The notes beneath the pieces were generated by a model. The model did not search any database and was not told the origin of the DNA. It saw nothing but the letters and a program-made list of their open reading frames with translations. From assembly GCA_022827625.1 (NCBI GenBank), contig JAJEIE010000033.1:1-64000 (forward strand): 64,000 bases of DNA, read 5' to 3'. Position 1 is the stretch's first letter, and each line of letters starts with the position of its first letter. The stretch is from Candidatus Poribacteria bacterium (GTDB taxonomy: Bacteria > Poribacteria > WGA-4E > WGA-3G). Position numbers and translations under genes: made by a program. Shown in pieces: positions 41,541 to 50,300 of this stretch.

Positions 41541-42989
41541 ATGGAACGCACGAATACCGAACGATTTATGAAAAATGATACGCTTCTCCCACTCTATAAT
41601 AAAGATAAACCAAAAAGCAATCCGTCGAATGAATTGCCCACAGCAATACCTTCGCATGCCCGACGCGTCTACATCGAAACCTACGGGTGCCAGATGAACG
41701 TCAGCGATAGCGAACTCATGGCGGGTATCTTGACGCAAAACGGACACCAGACCGTACCACACCTCGATGATGCGGATGTCGTCCTTGTTAATACCTGTGC
41801 AATACGGGAAAACGCCGAAACCAAAGTTATCAATCGACTTGTGCAGCTTAACCATCGCAAACGCCGTCAACCCGACCTTATTATCGGCGTATGTGGCTGT
41901 ATGGCACAACATCTCCGGGACAAACTCCTGGACGCAGCACCTTATGTCGATCTCGTGATGGGACCCGATGCCTATCGCGATCTACCCGTGGCACTCGATT
42001 CTCTGGCGCGTGGTGTCGAATCTCACGTCTCCCTCACCGATCGGGATCCGTTCGTCGGGCTACGGCTGGACAAAAGCGAGGATTACGCCGACATCGTACC
42101 CATCCGAAAAGAGGGAATCCGGGCATGGCTCACGATCCAACGCGGATGTGATAAGATGTGCACCTTCTGCATCGTCCCGTTCGTCCGCGGTAGAGAGCGA
42201 AGCCTCCCCTTAAAATTCCTCGTTGAGGATGTCGAAAAACTCGTAGACCAAGGCTTCAAAGAGGTCGTGCTGCTCGGTCAGACGGTTAACTCCTACCGCG
42301 ATAACGGTGCCGATTTCGGAGACCTTCTCTACGCCGTCGGTGATGTCAACGGGTTAGAACGCGTGCGATTTACCTCGCCACATCCCGCCGATGCGACAGA
42401 TAGTATGATTGATGCAATGGCAAGTTCTCCGAGTGTCTGTAAACACCTACATCTCCCACTCCAATCCGGTTCGACCGAAGTCCTTGAAAGGATGCGGCGT
42501 ACCTATACGGCTGAGGCATACCGTAACCTCGTCTCCAAACTCCGCGAACGGATCCCCGATATTGCCATCACAACCGACATTATCGTCGGTTTCTGCGGTG
42601 AGACCGATGCTGAGTTTATGGAGACGTACCAGATGATGGCGGACATCCGCTACGATTCGGCGTTTATGTTTAAGTATTCCGAACGCGAGGGAACCCTTGC
42701 ACACAAAGTCTTTCCTGACGATGTGCCAGAGACGGTAAAAGGGGAACGGCTTAAACAGATTATCGAACTCCAAGAAAACATCTCCGCAGCAATCAATCGT
42801 GATACCGTCGGTGATACCGTCGCTGTGCTTATAGAGGGTGAATCACGGCGGGACGCGGATAGATACCACGGGAAAACGGATGGCTTCAAAACTGCTGTAT
42901 TTCCAAAAGCGAATACCAAAATCGGCGATGTGGTCAACGTTCGCGTTGATACGACAACTGCACACACTTTAATAGGACAGACGATTTGA
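41541..42989 (+). CDS. miaB: tRNA 2-methylthio-N6-isopentenyladenosine synthase
   Basis: A 482-residue radical SAM methylthiotransferase that converts i6A37 to ms2i6A37 in tRNAs reading UNN codons. The N-terminal UPF0004 domain has C50 (YGCQMNVSDSE), C86 (VNTCAIREN) and C120 (GCMAQ) for one iron-sulfur cluster; the radical SAM cluster is C203-x3-C207-x2-C210 (RGCDKMCTFC). A TRAM domain (DTVGDTVAVLIEGESR, KTAVFPK) ends the protein. It begins two bases after the Uma2 stop, with little ribosome site; ATG 41568 is an alternative. The bacterial type and length are normal. Confidence 0.95.
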   Translation: MERTNTERFMKNDTLLPLYNKDKPKSNPSNELPTAIPSHARRVYIETYGCQMNVSDSELMAGILTQNGHQTVPHLDDADVVLVNTCAIRENAETKVINRLVQLNHRKRRQPDLIIGVCGCMAQHLRDKLLDAAPYVDLVMGPDAYRDLPVALDSLARGVESHVSLTDRDPFVGLRLDKSEDYADIVPIRKEGIRAWLTIQRGCDKMCTFCIVPFVRGRERSLPLKFLVEDVEKLVDQGFKEVVLLGQTVNSYRDNGADFGDLLYAVGDVNGLERVRFTSPHPADATDSMIDAMASSPSVCKHLHLPLQSGSTEVLERMRRTYTAEAYRNLVSKLRERIPDIAITTDIIVGFCGETDAEFMETYQMMADIRYDSAFMFKYSEREGTLAHKVFPDDVPETVKGERLKQIIELQENISAAINRDTVGDTVAVLIEGESRRDADRYHGKTDGFKTAVFPKANTKIGDVVNVRVDTTTAHTLIGQTI

Positions 42990-43008
42990 TGGATACACGC
43001 CAACACCT

Positions 43009-43078
43009 GTAGGAGGGGTTTGTAACCCCGACTCCCTCTTTCTCCATTAGGTGGTAGGTGCGGTTTCCTAACCGCACC
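43009..43078. repeat. Two GTAG-associated hairpins
   Basis: GTAGGAG at 43009 leads into GGGGTT-TGT-AACCCC (43015-43029); GGTAG then precedes GGTGCGGTT-TCCT-AACCGCACC (43057-43078), a perfect nine-pair stem. Both are GTAG-headed palindromes of another sequence family. The second lies 28 bases before map and could form in its leader. Confidence 0.55.
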
Positions 43079-43106
43079 GTAATGAATAAATAAACCTAAA
43101 ACGATA

Positions 43107-43892
43107 ATGGACAAACTTAGAATCAAAAGCAGAACTGAAATCGAAAAGATGAAGCGGAGCGGAAAAGCCGCAGCGACTGTCCTCAAACGCATTGGCGAGG
43201 CAATTGCACCGGGTGTATCGACTGCCGAGTTAGAACGCATTTCACGGGATACAATCGCTGAACTCAACGCCATATCTTCCTTCCTGGGCTACCGGCCTCC
43301 TGAACACGAACCTTATCCCGCTACGATATGTACCTCTATCAACGATGTCGTCATCCACGGGATTCCCGACGAAAGGCACGTGCTCAAAGACGGCGACATT
43401 ATAGGAATTGATACGGCTGTCAGTATCGACGGCTATCACGGCGATAACGCCTTTACCTTTCCTGTTGGCGACATTTCACCCTCCGCCGCACGTCTGCTGA
43501 AGGTGACACGCGGTTCTCTCTACGATGCAATTGCCGAAGCGAAACCCGGAAACCGGGTCGGTGACATTTCTTCCAAATTACAGCAAGGCGCGGAATCCCA
43601 AGGTTTTTCCGTACTCCAGAATTTTTCTGGACACGGCATCGGACGGAGCCTCCATGAAGCACCAGAGGTCCCTTGCATGGGAGTCGCAGGGCGCGGCTTA
43701 CGGCTCAGACCGGGGATGGTCCTCGCGATTGAGACGATGGTTAACGTAGGACTTCCCGATGTACAGATACTCACAGACGGGTGGACGGTATCAACAGTAG
43801 ACGGAAGCCTCTCGGCACTCTTTGAGCATACGGTGGCAATACTCTCCGACGGACCCGAAATCTTAACAGGAAGCACATTGTGGGACTTTTAA
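43107..43892 (+). CDS. map: Type I methionine aminopeptidase
   Basis: A 261-residue cytosolic dimetal peptidase removing N-terminal Met. Ligands can be placed: D in IGIDTAVS, D in YHGDNAFTF, H in GHGIGRSLHE, E in LAIETMVN and E in LFEHTVAIL. Residue H in IHGIPDERHV is the substrate-binding His of this family. No ribosome site is visible ahead of ATG 43107 apart from a hairpin at 43057-43078. Length is standard for type I. It follows miaB by 117 bases. Confidence 0.95.
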   Translation: MDKLRIKSRTEIEKMKRSGKAAATVLKRIGEAIAPGVSTAELERISRDTIAELNAISSFLGYRPPEHEPYPATICTSINDVVIHGIPDERHVLKDGDIIGIDTAVSIDGYHGDNAFTFPVGDISPSAARLLKVTRGSLYDAIAEAKPGNRVGDISSKLQQGAESQGFSVLQNFSGHGIGRSLHEAPEVPCMGVAGRGLRLRPGMVLAIETMVNVGLPDVQILTDGWTVSTVDGSLSALFEHTVAILSDGPEILTGSTLWDF

Positions 43893-44071
43893 CGATTAAA
43901 TCTGGGCTGCTGCGTCCGTTGTCCTTGCAGTATTCCAATTGCTAACAGACCTTTCATAACCTAAAGTAGGATTTTTAACGATTTTAGAAAATCAACGGTA
44001 TCTAAGTTTCCTTACAGCATGAACCGTGGCGTTCACAAGAGAAACACCGTCCAGGAGTAATAGTTAAAAAT

Positions 44072-44737
44072 ATGAGAATTATTGCCCTCATCACCGCACT
44101 CCTTATTTTTATCTCCCTCTATCTCATTTTCGGATATGCCCGAATTGAAGGCACGATGCTTGAGGTCCAGAAAATCTTCTACTACCACGTCTCCGCCGCG
44201 CTGACGGTCTTTGTAGCCTTCGGTGTCAACTGCGTCTTTAGTATCAAATACCTCATCCAGCGGAAACCGAACGACGACCTACTCGCAGTCGCCGCTGCCG
44301 AACTCGGCATCGTCTTTTGCACGATCGCACTCCTCTCTGGACCGATTTGGGCAAGATACGCATGGAATACATGGTGGAATTGGGAGGCACGCCTCACCAG
44401 TACGCTTGTGCTCTGGCTGATGTACATCGGCTATTTTATTCTCCGCTCCGCGCTGGAGGGCGACAGGCGAAGGCTCTATTCCGCGGTTCTCGGTATTATC
44501 GCCTATCTTGACGTACCGATCGTTTATTACGCTGTGGACATCTGGCAGGGGGGACTGCATCCCGATCGCGGGACAAAGTGGAGTCTTGAGACAACGATGC
44601 AGCATACATGGATGGTAGCACTCATCGCACTCATTCTGCTATTCACGTTCCTACTCATGGTGCGGTATCGTATGAAGAAAGCACAGGCGCGCTATGCAGC
44701 CATACAACAGCAACACCTCACGGAGGCATCTTCATGA
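44072..44737 (+). CDS. ccmC: Cytochrome c biogenesis heme-handling protein CcmC/CcsA family
   Basis: A 221-residue inner-membrane protein with about six helices. The WWNWEARLTS segment near residues 109-118 is the tryptophan-rich heme-binding loop of the CcmC/CcsA/CcmF family, and conserved His residues are seen at YYHVS and in TTMQHTW. Its size and topology favour CcmC, which hands heme to CcmE in system I. Only ccmC and a ccmD-like gene are present here; ccmAB would be expected elsewhere. CAGGAG precedes ATG 44072. The stop overlaps the next start (ATGA). Confidence 0.85.
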   Translation: MRIIALITALLIFISLYLIFGYARIEGTMLEVQKIFYYHVSAALTVFVAFGVNCVFSIKYLIQRKPNDDLLAVAAAELGIVFCTIALLSGPIWARYAWNTWWNWEARLTSTLVLWLMYIGYFILRSALEGDRRRLYSAVLGIIAYLDVPIVYYAVDIWQGGLHPDRGTKWSLETTMQHTWMVALIALILLFTFLLMVRYRMKKAQARYAAIQQQHLTEASS

Positions 44738-45072
44738 AAATAGCAATCTTAGTCAGTTTTTTAGCGGTTTTGATTACCTTCTTTTCTGTGGTACAGGTGC
44801 CGATTACCTTGACCTCGGATGAAGTCGCCAAGGCTGTTTCGGAAGCCACGTCTGCGTCTGGGGTGTCTGTCGATGAAGAGGTACTGGAACGCGCAGTGCA
44901 GCTATCGGTTGCGAAACTTGAAGAAGGGCAGCGCACACGCCTAAAATATCTCGCTTCCGCCTATCTCGTTATCTGGTTAGTGTTTATCCTCTATGTCCTG
45001 TACTTAGAGCGGCAACAGCAAGAACTCGACAAACGCCTCGCCCAACTCGAACAAGCGTCTGAAGGTGTCTGA
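44734..45072 (+). CDS. CcmD-like small membrane protein
   Basis: A 112-residue protein whose start overlaps the ccmC stop by four bases. It has a short N-terminal helix (MKIAILVSFLAVLITFFSVV), a charged middle and a second helix (YLASAYLVIWLVFILYVLYL) followed by a coiled tail (ERQQQELDKRLAQLEQA). The second helix plus tail are the pattern of CcmD, a heme-export accessory that binds CcmC; the N-terminal extra helix makes it longer than usual. Translational coupling with ccmC supports the assignment, but sequence conservation in this family is low. Confidence 0.65.
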   Translation: MKIAILVSFLAVLITFFSVVQVPITLTSDEVAKAVSEATSASGVSVDEEVLERAVQLSVAKLEEGQRTRLKYLASAYLVIWLVFILYVLYLERQQQELDKRLAQLEQASEGV

Positions 45073-45524
45073 TGAAAACGTTCCTTTTCAAAACACAACA
45101 GACGCTTGAACAGCCCCTCACAGAAGTTTTCTCATTCTTTTCCGATGCCCATAACCTCGCTATGATTACACCCCCATGGCTCCGCTTTGAAGTCCTAACG
45201 CCTGCCCCAATTGAGATGTCTCCCGGCACGCGGATTGATTATCGACTGAGACTTCGCGGTATCCCACTCCGTTGGCAGAGCGAGATTACGGAATGGAATC
45301 CTCCGTATATGTTTGCAGATGAACAACGCCGCGGTCCGTATCGGCTCTGGCGACACACCCATACCTTCGAGGAGACAGAAAATGGAGTGGTCGTAGGTGA
45401 TTCAGTCGAATACGCCGTCTGGGGCAATCGGCTCATTGACAAATTTTTTGTGCGTCCCGATATAGAGAAAATCTTCGCCTACCGCTCAGAACAACTCGAT
45501 AAAATCTTCCACCAAGCTGACTGA
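45072..45524 (+). CDS. SRPBCC/START-like ligand-binding protein
   Basis: A 150-residue cytosolic protein starting inside the stop codon of the CcmD-like gene (TGATG). The opening KTFLFKTQQTLEQPLTEVFSF, then NLAMITPPWLRFEVLTP, WQSEITEWNPPYMFADEQ and YRLWRHTHTFEE, match the SRPBCC superfamily, whose fold holds a hydrophobic cavity for lipids or other ligands. The ccm gene neighbourhood is suggestive only; the substrate is unknown. Confidence 0.85.
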   Translation: MKTFLFKTQQTLEQPLTEVFSFFSDAHNLAMITPPWLRFEVLTPAPIEMSPGTRIDYRLRLRGIPLRWQSEITEWNPPYMFADEQRRGPYRLWRHTHTFEETENGVVVGDSVEYAVWGNRLIDKFFVRPDIEKIFAYRSEQLDKIFHQAD

Positions 45525-45525
45525 A

Positions 45526-46203
45526 TCATGCCTTGAAAGACAGCAAGCCTCCATACAAACAGATCCTACCGTAATAATGCATCACCCGGTCCACGTACGC
45601 CAGCGTCTCATGAGACCCTTCAAAATAGCCGTGCGGAGGTATACCACTTCCCCACACCTCTTTATGTATATCCGTATGCTGTCGTGTCAGTTGGCTCAGT
45701 GCTATGCTTACAGGACCCCACAGCGATGGATCTGCCCCCTTTCGATGACGGACGAGTGCCTGCGCATCGCGAACCCGTCCCAACCCGCCATTGTAACTCG
45801 CTAACACCAGTCGATGTTGATCTTCCTCGGGACTCTCAGGAAAAGCGTGATATAACGTCCGCAGATAGCGCGCCGCACCCGCAATGTTCTGTTCCGCATC
45901 AAATGGATCCTCGACACCGAGTTCTTCTGCTGTCGTTGGCATCAGTTGTGTCAATCCGAGTGCACCGACGGCACTCACCGCTTTTTCGTTGAACCCAGAT
46001 TCCTGCACAATCAGCGCACAAACCAGTCGAGCGTCCAATGATTCTTTGACAGCATACTTCTGGATCAGTCCCTTGTATTCAAAAATTTTCGGTGTAAGCG
46101 CGAGCAGACGCACATCAGGTGGGAAACCGTTGATAAGCCCACTGATTAGGAAAATCAGAACGAGCGTTGCAATAATGAGGAGAACTGTCCGTTTGCGTAT
46201 CAT
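45526..46203 (-). CDS. Lytic murein transglycosylase (SLT domain)
   Basis: A 225-residue enzyme with an N-terminal membrane anchor (about residues 5-25) and an SLT domain. The catalytic Glu is in ALIVQESGFN, followed by SAVGALGLTQLMPTTAEELG and the AARYLRTLY, SYNGGLGRV segments typical of Slt70-like goose-type transglycosylases, which cleave peptidoglycan between MurNAc and GlcNAc. The N-terminal 26 codons of the longer frame (to 46278) are the TTATAA repeat and are not coding. The gene is the last of a minus-strand run below the Wzi-like gene. Confidence 0.88.
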   Translation of the reverse strand: MIRKRTVLLIIATLVLIFLISGLINGFPPDVRLLALTPKIFEYKGLIQKYAVKESLDARLVCALIVQESGFNEKAVSAVGALGLTQLMPTTAEELGVEDPFDAEQNIAGAARYLRTLYHAFPESPEEDQHRLVLASYNGGLGRVRDAQALVRHRKGADPSLWGPVSIALSQLTRQHTDIHKEVWGSGIPPHGYFEGSHETLAYVDRVMHYYGRICLYGGLLSFKA

Positions 46204-46212
46204 TTTTTTCGG

Positions 46213-46272
46213 GTTATAAGTTAGTGAGTTATAAGTTATAAGTACGTAGACAATCAACAGCTTATAACTTAC
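46213..46272 (-). repeat. GTTATAAG heptamer tract with inverted partner
   Basis: GTTATAAGTTAGTGAGTTATAAG-type units at 46213-46243 are followed by CTTATAACTTAC at 46261-46272, so the tract could fold back. Related TTATAAC runs are at 39692 and 63883. It occupies the spacer between the two minus-strand genes. Confidence 0.5.
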
Positions 46273-46277
46273 GACCA

Positions 46278-47855
46278 CTAAAAAAGATAACCTATATCAA
46301 ATATAAACCTATGTGCTTGATCCGTTTGCCCTTTGCGATGTTCGGTATTTTGCGTGTGTTGCCATCCGTAAGATAGTGAAGCGTTCCACCCTTTTCGTGG
46401 ACGATAAGAGAATGTTCCGCCAATTTCTGCTGTCCGAGCAACAACACCCGTCGGAAATGAGAGTGCCTCGTAATCCTCACCGTAAAACCGATCCGCAACT
46501 GTTCCCTCTCCGTGTCGCGTCAGCACCGTGCGGATTTCCGCCTGCGTAGAAACAGTAAACTGATAGGACGCTGAAAATCGAAACACATCCGAATCCGTGC
46601 CAATCGGGTGTCCGATGACATAACCGAAGTGCGTGAACTGATTATCAGGTACAAGATGCGTGTATGCCCACCGATTGACGCGCCCATATTCGCTATGAAT
46701 ACCGAGATGCCGTTTTAACTGTCGCGGATACCACGTCGCCCCCAAGAGCCACGCAACCGCATGCGGATCGTTTGAAGTCCGGACGTACTGAATATCGTCG
46801 ATAAGCCATTCACCGTAGAGCCGTACACCGTCAATCGGACGGATCGCAGCATCAAAGGCGAACATAATATTATCATCGGCTTTGGCATGGTATTGCAGCG
46901 CGTAATAGAAAGTGACCGGATTCGCGTATTCCCACTCCACTGTCTGGGCATCACCGCCGTAAAGCACCCACTCAGCGACCCCGATTTCTACGCGGTCGTT
47001 GAGTTGATAGTCGAGTCGGTGTCCGCTCATGTAGCGTTTCGCCAAGTATCGTTTTTCACCGTCATCGTACCACGTTGAATTCAGTTGCGTGGTAAAGGCT
47101 GTTGCTTTAAACTTTTTTCCGAGTCTACCTGTGAGTCGAATCTGATCAAAGGGCGGTGAGTTATCCGAGATACCGACCGTTTTGAAAGGACTCGCGCCCC
47201 AGAAAAGCCAATCTCTACCGACAAGTAGATCGAGGTGTGTGCTGTTTATTTGTAGGTAACTTCTTTTGAAATCTATGACGTATCCGCGGGCGCGATGCCA
47301 CGGCTCGAAACGTTGCTCCGCAGTTTTTCCATCAAGTGGAGGGTTCTCAAAGTTCTGTGCTTCAAATTCAGCGTAAAGCGTTACGCGCGGTGCAGCCCGT
47401 TTGTCAACTTTACCGATTGTATATTGGAACGCACTTTCAAGAGTCGGTGCTATTTTTTCCTCTGTTGCTCGCAATTGTGGAAACGCATTTATCGCCAATC
47501 CCGGCGTCTCCGCGATTTCCTGTCGAAATTCTCGTTTCAGTTTTTCGAGGAGTTGTCTATCAGTTGCCGATGTAACGACCTCACCCGCCCGAACTCGCGA
47601 TTCCGCCTGCGCTATAATCTCCACTATTTCTGCTCGTGAGAGTGGCGCGGTTTGTCGATGAAATCCACCCGTTATACCATTGGTCTCCAATTTCGCCAGT
47701 GCTTCGGTAATCCATCCGTCGAAGTTCAGCGGTACATCTGGTGCACCGAACGCACAGTTCACAATAAACAGGAACGCAAGACAGGCATAGAATAACAGGC
47801 ACCGGTTTTCAGTTTGCAATTTACTGACCGCTGACCGCTGACTACTGACCGCCAT
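46278..47855 (-). CDS. Wzi-like capsule-assembly outer-membrane protein
   Basis: A 525-residue protein with a signal peptide (about residues 18-38, ending CAFGAP), an SLH-like helical N-domain (DGWITEALAKLETNGITGGF, PLSRAEIVEII) and a long beta-rich region (DFKRSYLQINSTHLDLLVGR, DWLFWGASPFKTVG, FHAKADDNIMFAFDAAIRPI-type strands) resembling the Wzi/capsule assembly barrel family, which tethers polysaccharide to the outer membrane. It ends in FIFDIGYLF, a barrel-like terminal Phe. The chosen ATG at 47855 overlaps the NAD synthetase 3' end by 14 bases, but codons 2-14 are the GGTCAGCAGTCAGC-like heptamer, so the true start may be a TTG downstream. Confidence 0.75.
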   Translation of the reverse strand: MAVSSQRSAVSKLQTENRCLLFYACLAFLFIVNCAFGAPDVPLNFDGWITEALAKLETNGITGGFHRQTAPLSRAEIVEIIAQAESRVRAGEVVTSATDRQLLEKLKREFRQEIAETPGLAINAFPQLRATEEKIAPTLESAFQYTIGKVDKRAAPRVTLYAEFEAQNFENPPLDGKTAEQRFEPWHRARGYVIDFKRSYLQINSTHLDLLVGRDWLFWGASPFKTVGISDNSPPFDQIRLTGRLGKKFKATAFTTQLNSTWYDDGEKRYLAKRYMSGHRLDYQLNDRVEIGVAEWVLYGGDAQTVEWEYANPVTFYYALQYHAKADDNIMFAFDAAIRPIDGVRLYGEWLIDDIQYVRTSNDPHAVAWLLGATWYPRQLKRHLGIHSEYGRVNRWAYTHLVPDNQFTHFGYVIGHPIGTDSDVFRFSASYQFTVSTQAEIRTVLTRHGEGTVADRFYGEDYEALSFPTGVVARTAEIGGTFSYRPRKGWNASLSYGWQHTQNTEHRKGQTDQAHRFIFDIGYLF

Positions 47856-49944
47856 CCACTGCCTCCAATTTTTCGACATAGGCATCAATGTGGCGAAATT
47901 GCCAGGTCCAGCGTGTGTTATACAGGAACTGCCGGAGATCAAAGCGGTTGTCGTCCGGCGAATAGGATTCTGCGTGATAGGACGGAGTCAACGTCGTCAT
48001 CTTGTGTCGATTGATGGAATAGTACCTGAAGAACCGTTTCACCTTTTCAGCGACCTCACGTGGCGGTAAATGATCCCACTCCTCTACTAATTTTTCAAAC
48101 ATGCTAACAGGACCGCACTGCTCCATTTTTCGGAGCTGCCCGAAACGACTCAATTCCGCATAAGTCATTCCCATGTCGTCCTCGTCCGTTTGCGTGTAGG
48201 TTTCAGTGATCGGTTCGAGTTCCGCTGTCGGTGGTGCCGCTACAATTTCAGCAAGCGCAGAATAGCCGAGTGCATCTTTCGCCCAATTCAGAAACCGCCG
48301 CAGATCGTGTTTACTAATCCCGCCGATCGGGTTGATGTCGCCGCTGCTACAATCATATTTTGTCAGATAACCGCGGAGTGCCTCATCAACGTTCCCCGTG
48401 CCTAAAACGAGAAGTGTCCCTTGACGGTTTCGCGTCCACGGCATCATCTGCGCAAAGAGATAACTAATCACCATCCGCAATCTCGCCTGTATGTTTTGCA
48501 GTGCCTGGTTTTCTGTGTATGATCCACCTTCGACCTTGAATCGCGGGGTCTTCTGCGTGATACGGGTAAAGAGCGATTGCAGGGCGTTAACGAGTCCATC
48601 CATGTTAATGTTCAGGTGGGACGCCCCTATCTGTTCAGCGAGCTGCTTCGCACGTTTCTGTGTCTCACGGGAACTGTTCTCGGTTCCAATGTAACATGTA
48701 TACAATAGGCGATTCGCGAGCACACACGGATCCGTAAAAACCGCTGATGTTTCACCCTTCTCCAACCATCGTTCGACGTCACTGATGACCGTTTCATCAT
48801 TTTCACGAATCGCTGCGGCGACGAGTTGGCACATCGAACCGACGAGCGTCGCAACCGCACCGCTGTCCGCACCGCCAGAAAGCGGAATAAAGTAACCCGC
48901 CGCACCAGATCTACGCAGGTAGTCCCACAGCCAACACGCCGGACCGAGGGCTATTTCTTCTTCTGGCTCGTGATAATGTGGAACGATTTTCGGACTCACA
49001 CGCGGCGCAATTTCTGAACCCGCAGGATTGAACTCAAAATCGACATCAATCTGTGGAAGCGCTATCGTTTTGCTCGCTTGAACAGCACGGCTTGCCTTCG
49101 TCCCTCGATACGCGCGGACATCATCAAGGTTCACCGTCGCTGTGATGACCTCTACATCTTTGAGCGAGAATTGCGTGCCTTGTGCCAAGATCTCACCGTT
49201 TTGGGCGATGAGTGCACACCCATCAAAATAGAGCCTACCCCCATCGCATCCCTGTTGGTTTGCATAAAGATAGACACCACCGTTTTTCTCACTCGCATTT
49301 CGGATCAGCGCGATGCGCGTATCCAATTTCCGCAATTCATGGTGAGAACCCGAACCGTTCGCGATGATCTCCACACCTGCATTGCCGAAGTGGATATGTG
49401 GACTCATCGGCACAAACAACTCCTCACACGTCTCAGATGCCAAGAGTGTATCACCCGTGGCAATTGCCGCGATACCGATAGGTACTTTCTGTTGTCCTGT
49501 GAGTTCACGAATCCGGCGCGGCAGTCTGTAGGGTTCAGTCGTCCACCCGTGTTCCCATGCCGCAAACCACCGATGTTCCCGATAGTTACCATCGCTCGCC
49601 AAGACCATTTTCGGACGAATCAACAACACCTTACCATCTAACACAAAGACCCGACAGTTATACCGGACATTTTTGTGCATGACCGGCATACCGATGTCGC
49701 AGAGAATACCGTCTGTGTGTTTCCCTTTGAGGATATGCGCCAGCGATTCCCAACTGTGTTGCAGCGTGTCTAATTCCAGAAAATGGTCTTCGCAAGAATA
49801 CCCTGTAATCTCCAGTTCCGGTCCCAGCCGATACCGCGCACCCCGTGCTTTAGCGATCTCGATAGATTCAATAATACGCGCCGTATTCCCTTCAAAATCG
49901 AGACTCCACTGATTCAGATTGCACGTTGCAAGCACAGCTTTCAT
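47842..49944 (-). CDS. nadE: Glutamine-dependent NAD+ synthetase
   Basis: A 700-residue enzyme that amidates nicotinic acid adenine dinucleotide, the last step of NAD synthesis, using glutamine. The N-terminal nitrilase-type amidase has its Glu (GPELEITGYSCEDHF), Lys (RPKMVLASDGNYREHRW) and Cys (ASETCEELFVP); the C-terminal synthetase has the ATP pyrophosphatase loop PLSGGADSGA and the LGTGNVDEALRGYLTKYDCS stretch. Length and details such as YFIPLSGGADSGAVATLV and RFGQLRKMEQCGPVSMF resemble eukaryotic QNS1/NADSYN1 more than typical bacterial NadE. ATG 49944. Confidence 0.93.
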   Translation of the reverse strand: MKAVLATCNLNQWSLDFEGNTARIIESIEIAKARGARYRLGPELEITGYSCEDHFLELDTLQHSWESLAHILKGKHTDGILCDIGMPVMHKNVRYNCRVFVLDGKVLLIRPKMVLASDGNYREHRWFAAWEHGWTTEPYRLPRRIRELTGQQKVPIGIAAIATGDTLLASETCEELFVPMSPHIHFGNAGVEIIANGSGSHHELRKLDTRIALIRNASEKNGGVYLYANQQGCDGGRLYFDGCALIAQNGEILAQGTQFSLKDVEVITATVNLDDVRAYRGTKASRAVQASKTIALPQIDVDFEFNPAGSEIAPRVSPKIVPHYHEPEEEIALGPACWLWDYLRRSGAAGYFIPLSGGADSGAVATLVGSMCQLVAAAIRENDETVISDVERWLEKGETSAVFTDPCVLANRLLYTCYIGTENSSRETQKRAKQLAEQIGASHLNINMDGLVNALQSLFTRITQKTPRFKVEGGSYTENQALQNIQARLRMVISYLFAQMMPWTRNRQGTLLVLGTGNVDEALRGYLTKYDCSSGDINPIGGISKHDLRRFLNWAKDALGYSALAEIVAAPPTAELEPITETYTQTDEDDMGMTYAELSRFGQLRKMEQCGPVSMFEKLVEEWDHLPPREVAEKVKRFFRYYSINRHKMTTLTPSYHAESYSPDDNRFDLRQFLYNTRWTWQFRHIDAYVEKLEAVDGGQ

Positions 49945-50300
49945 CTAAGCTTCGGACTGGGGACCCGCCTTTCGGTAGGAAGAAAAGTCCGCCTCCTATC
50001 TTTTTGACATAAATCAAAAATTGTGGTATGATAGAAATATCACATAGGACCCTGAAAGACAGAGGATATTTAGGAATAGATCCTCTTCATAATTTGGATA
50101 CTATATTATCAGATTTTTACATCCACTTCAAGCCTAAAAGTTTCAATATGGACCCGTCTGTTTTAATGCACAATGTAAAACGGTGGGGTAAAAAAGGAGT
50201 GCTTTTTCTTTCTGAGTGTGTTATACTTTAAATTGCCAAAGGGCGGTGGATATGTAAAGACAACATCAGTTTCCAAACAAGGGAGAGGGCGACCTCAAGT
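49945..50300. other. Intergenic region with long leader upstream of the Rpn gene
   Basis: After the NAD synthetase start, a consensus promoter at 50004-50032 points rightwards. The 260 bases from there to 50301 hold no supported gene: an ATG ORF at 50028-50231 begins inside the -10 box and would not be transcribed intact. Confidence 0.5.
50004..50032 (+). promoter_or_regulatory. Consensus sigma70 promoter for the Rpn-type gene
   Basis: TTGACA (50004-50009) and TATGAT (50027-50032, five of six) are separated by the ideal 17 bases. Transcription would start near 50040, giving an unusually long leader of about 260 bases before the gene at 50301. Confidence 0.7.

Noticed and set aside
50028-50231. 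67-codon ORF upstream of the Rpn gene
   Set aside because: Its ATG lies inside the -10 box of a consensus promoter, it has no ribosome site and no recognisable composition.
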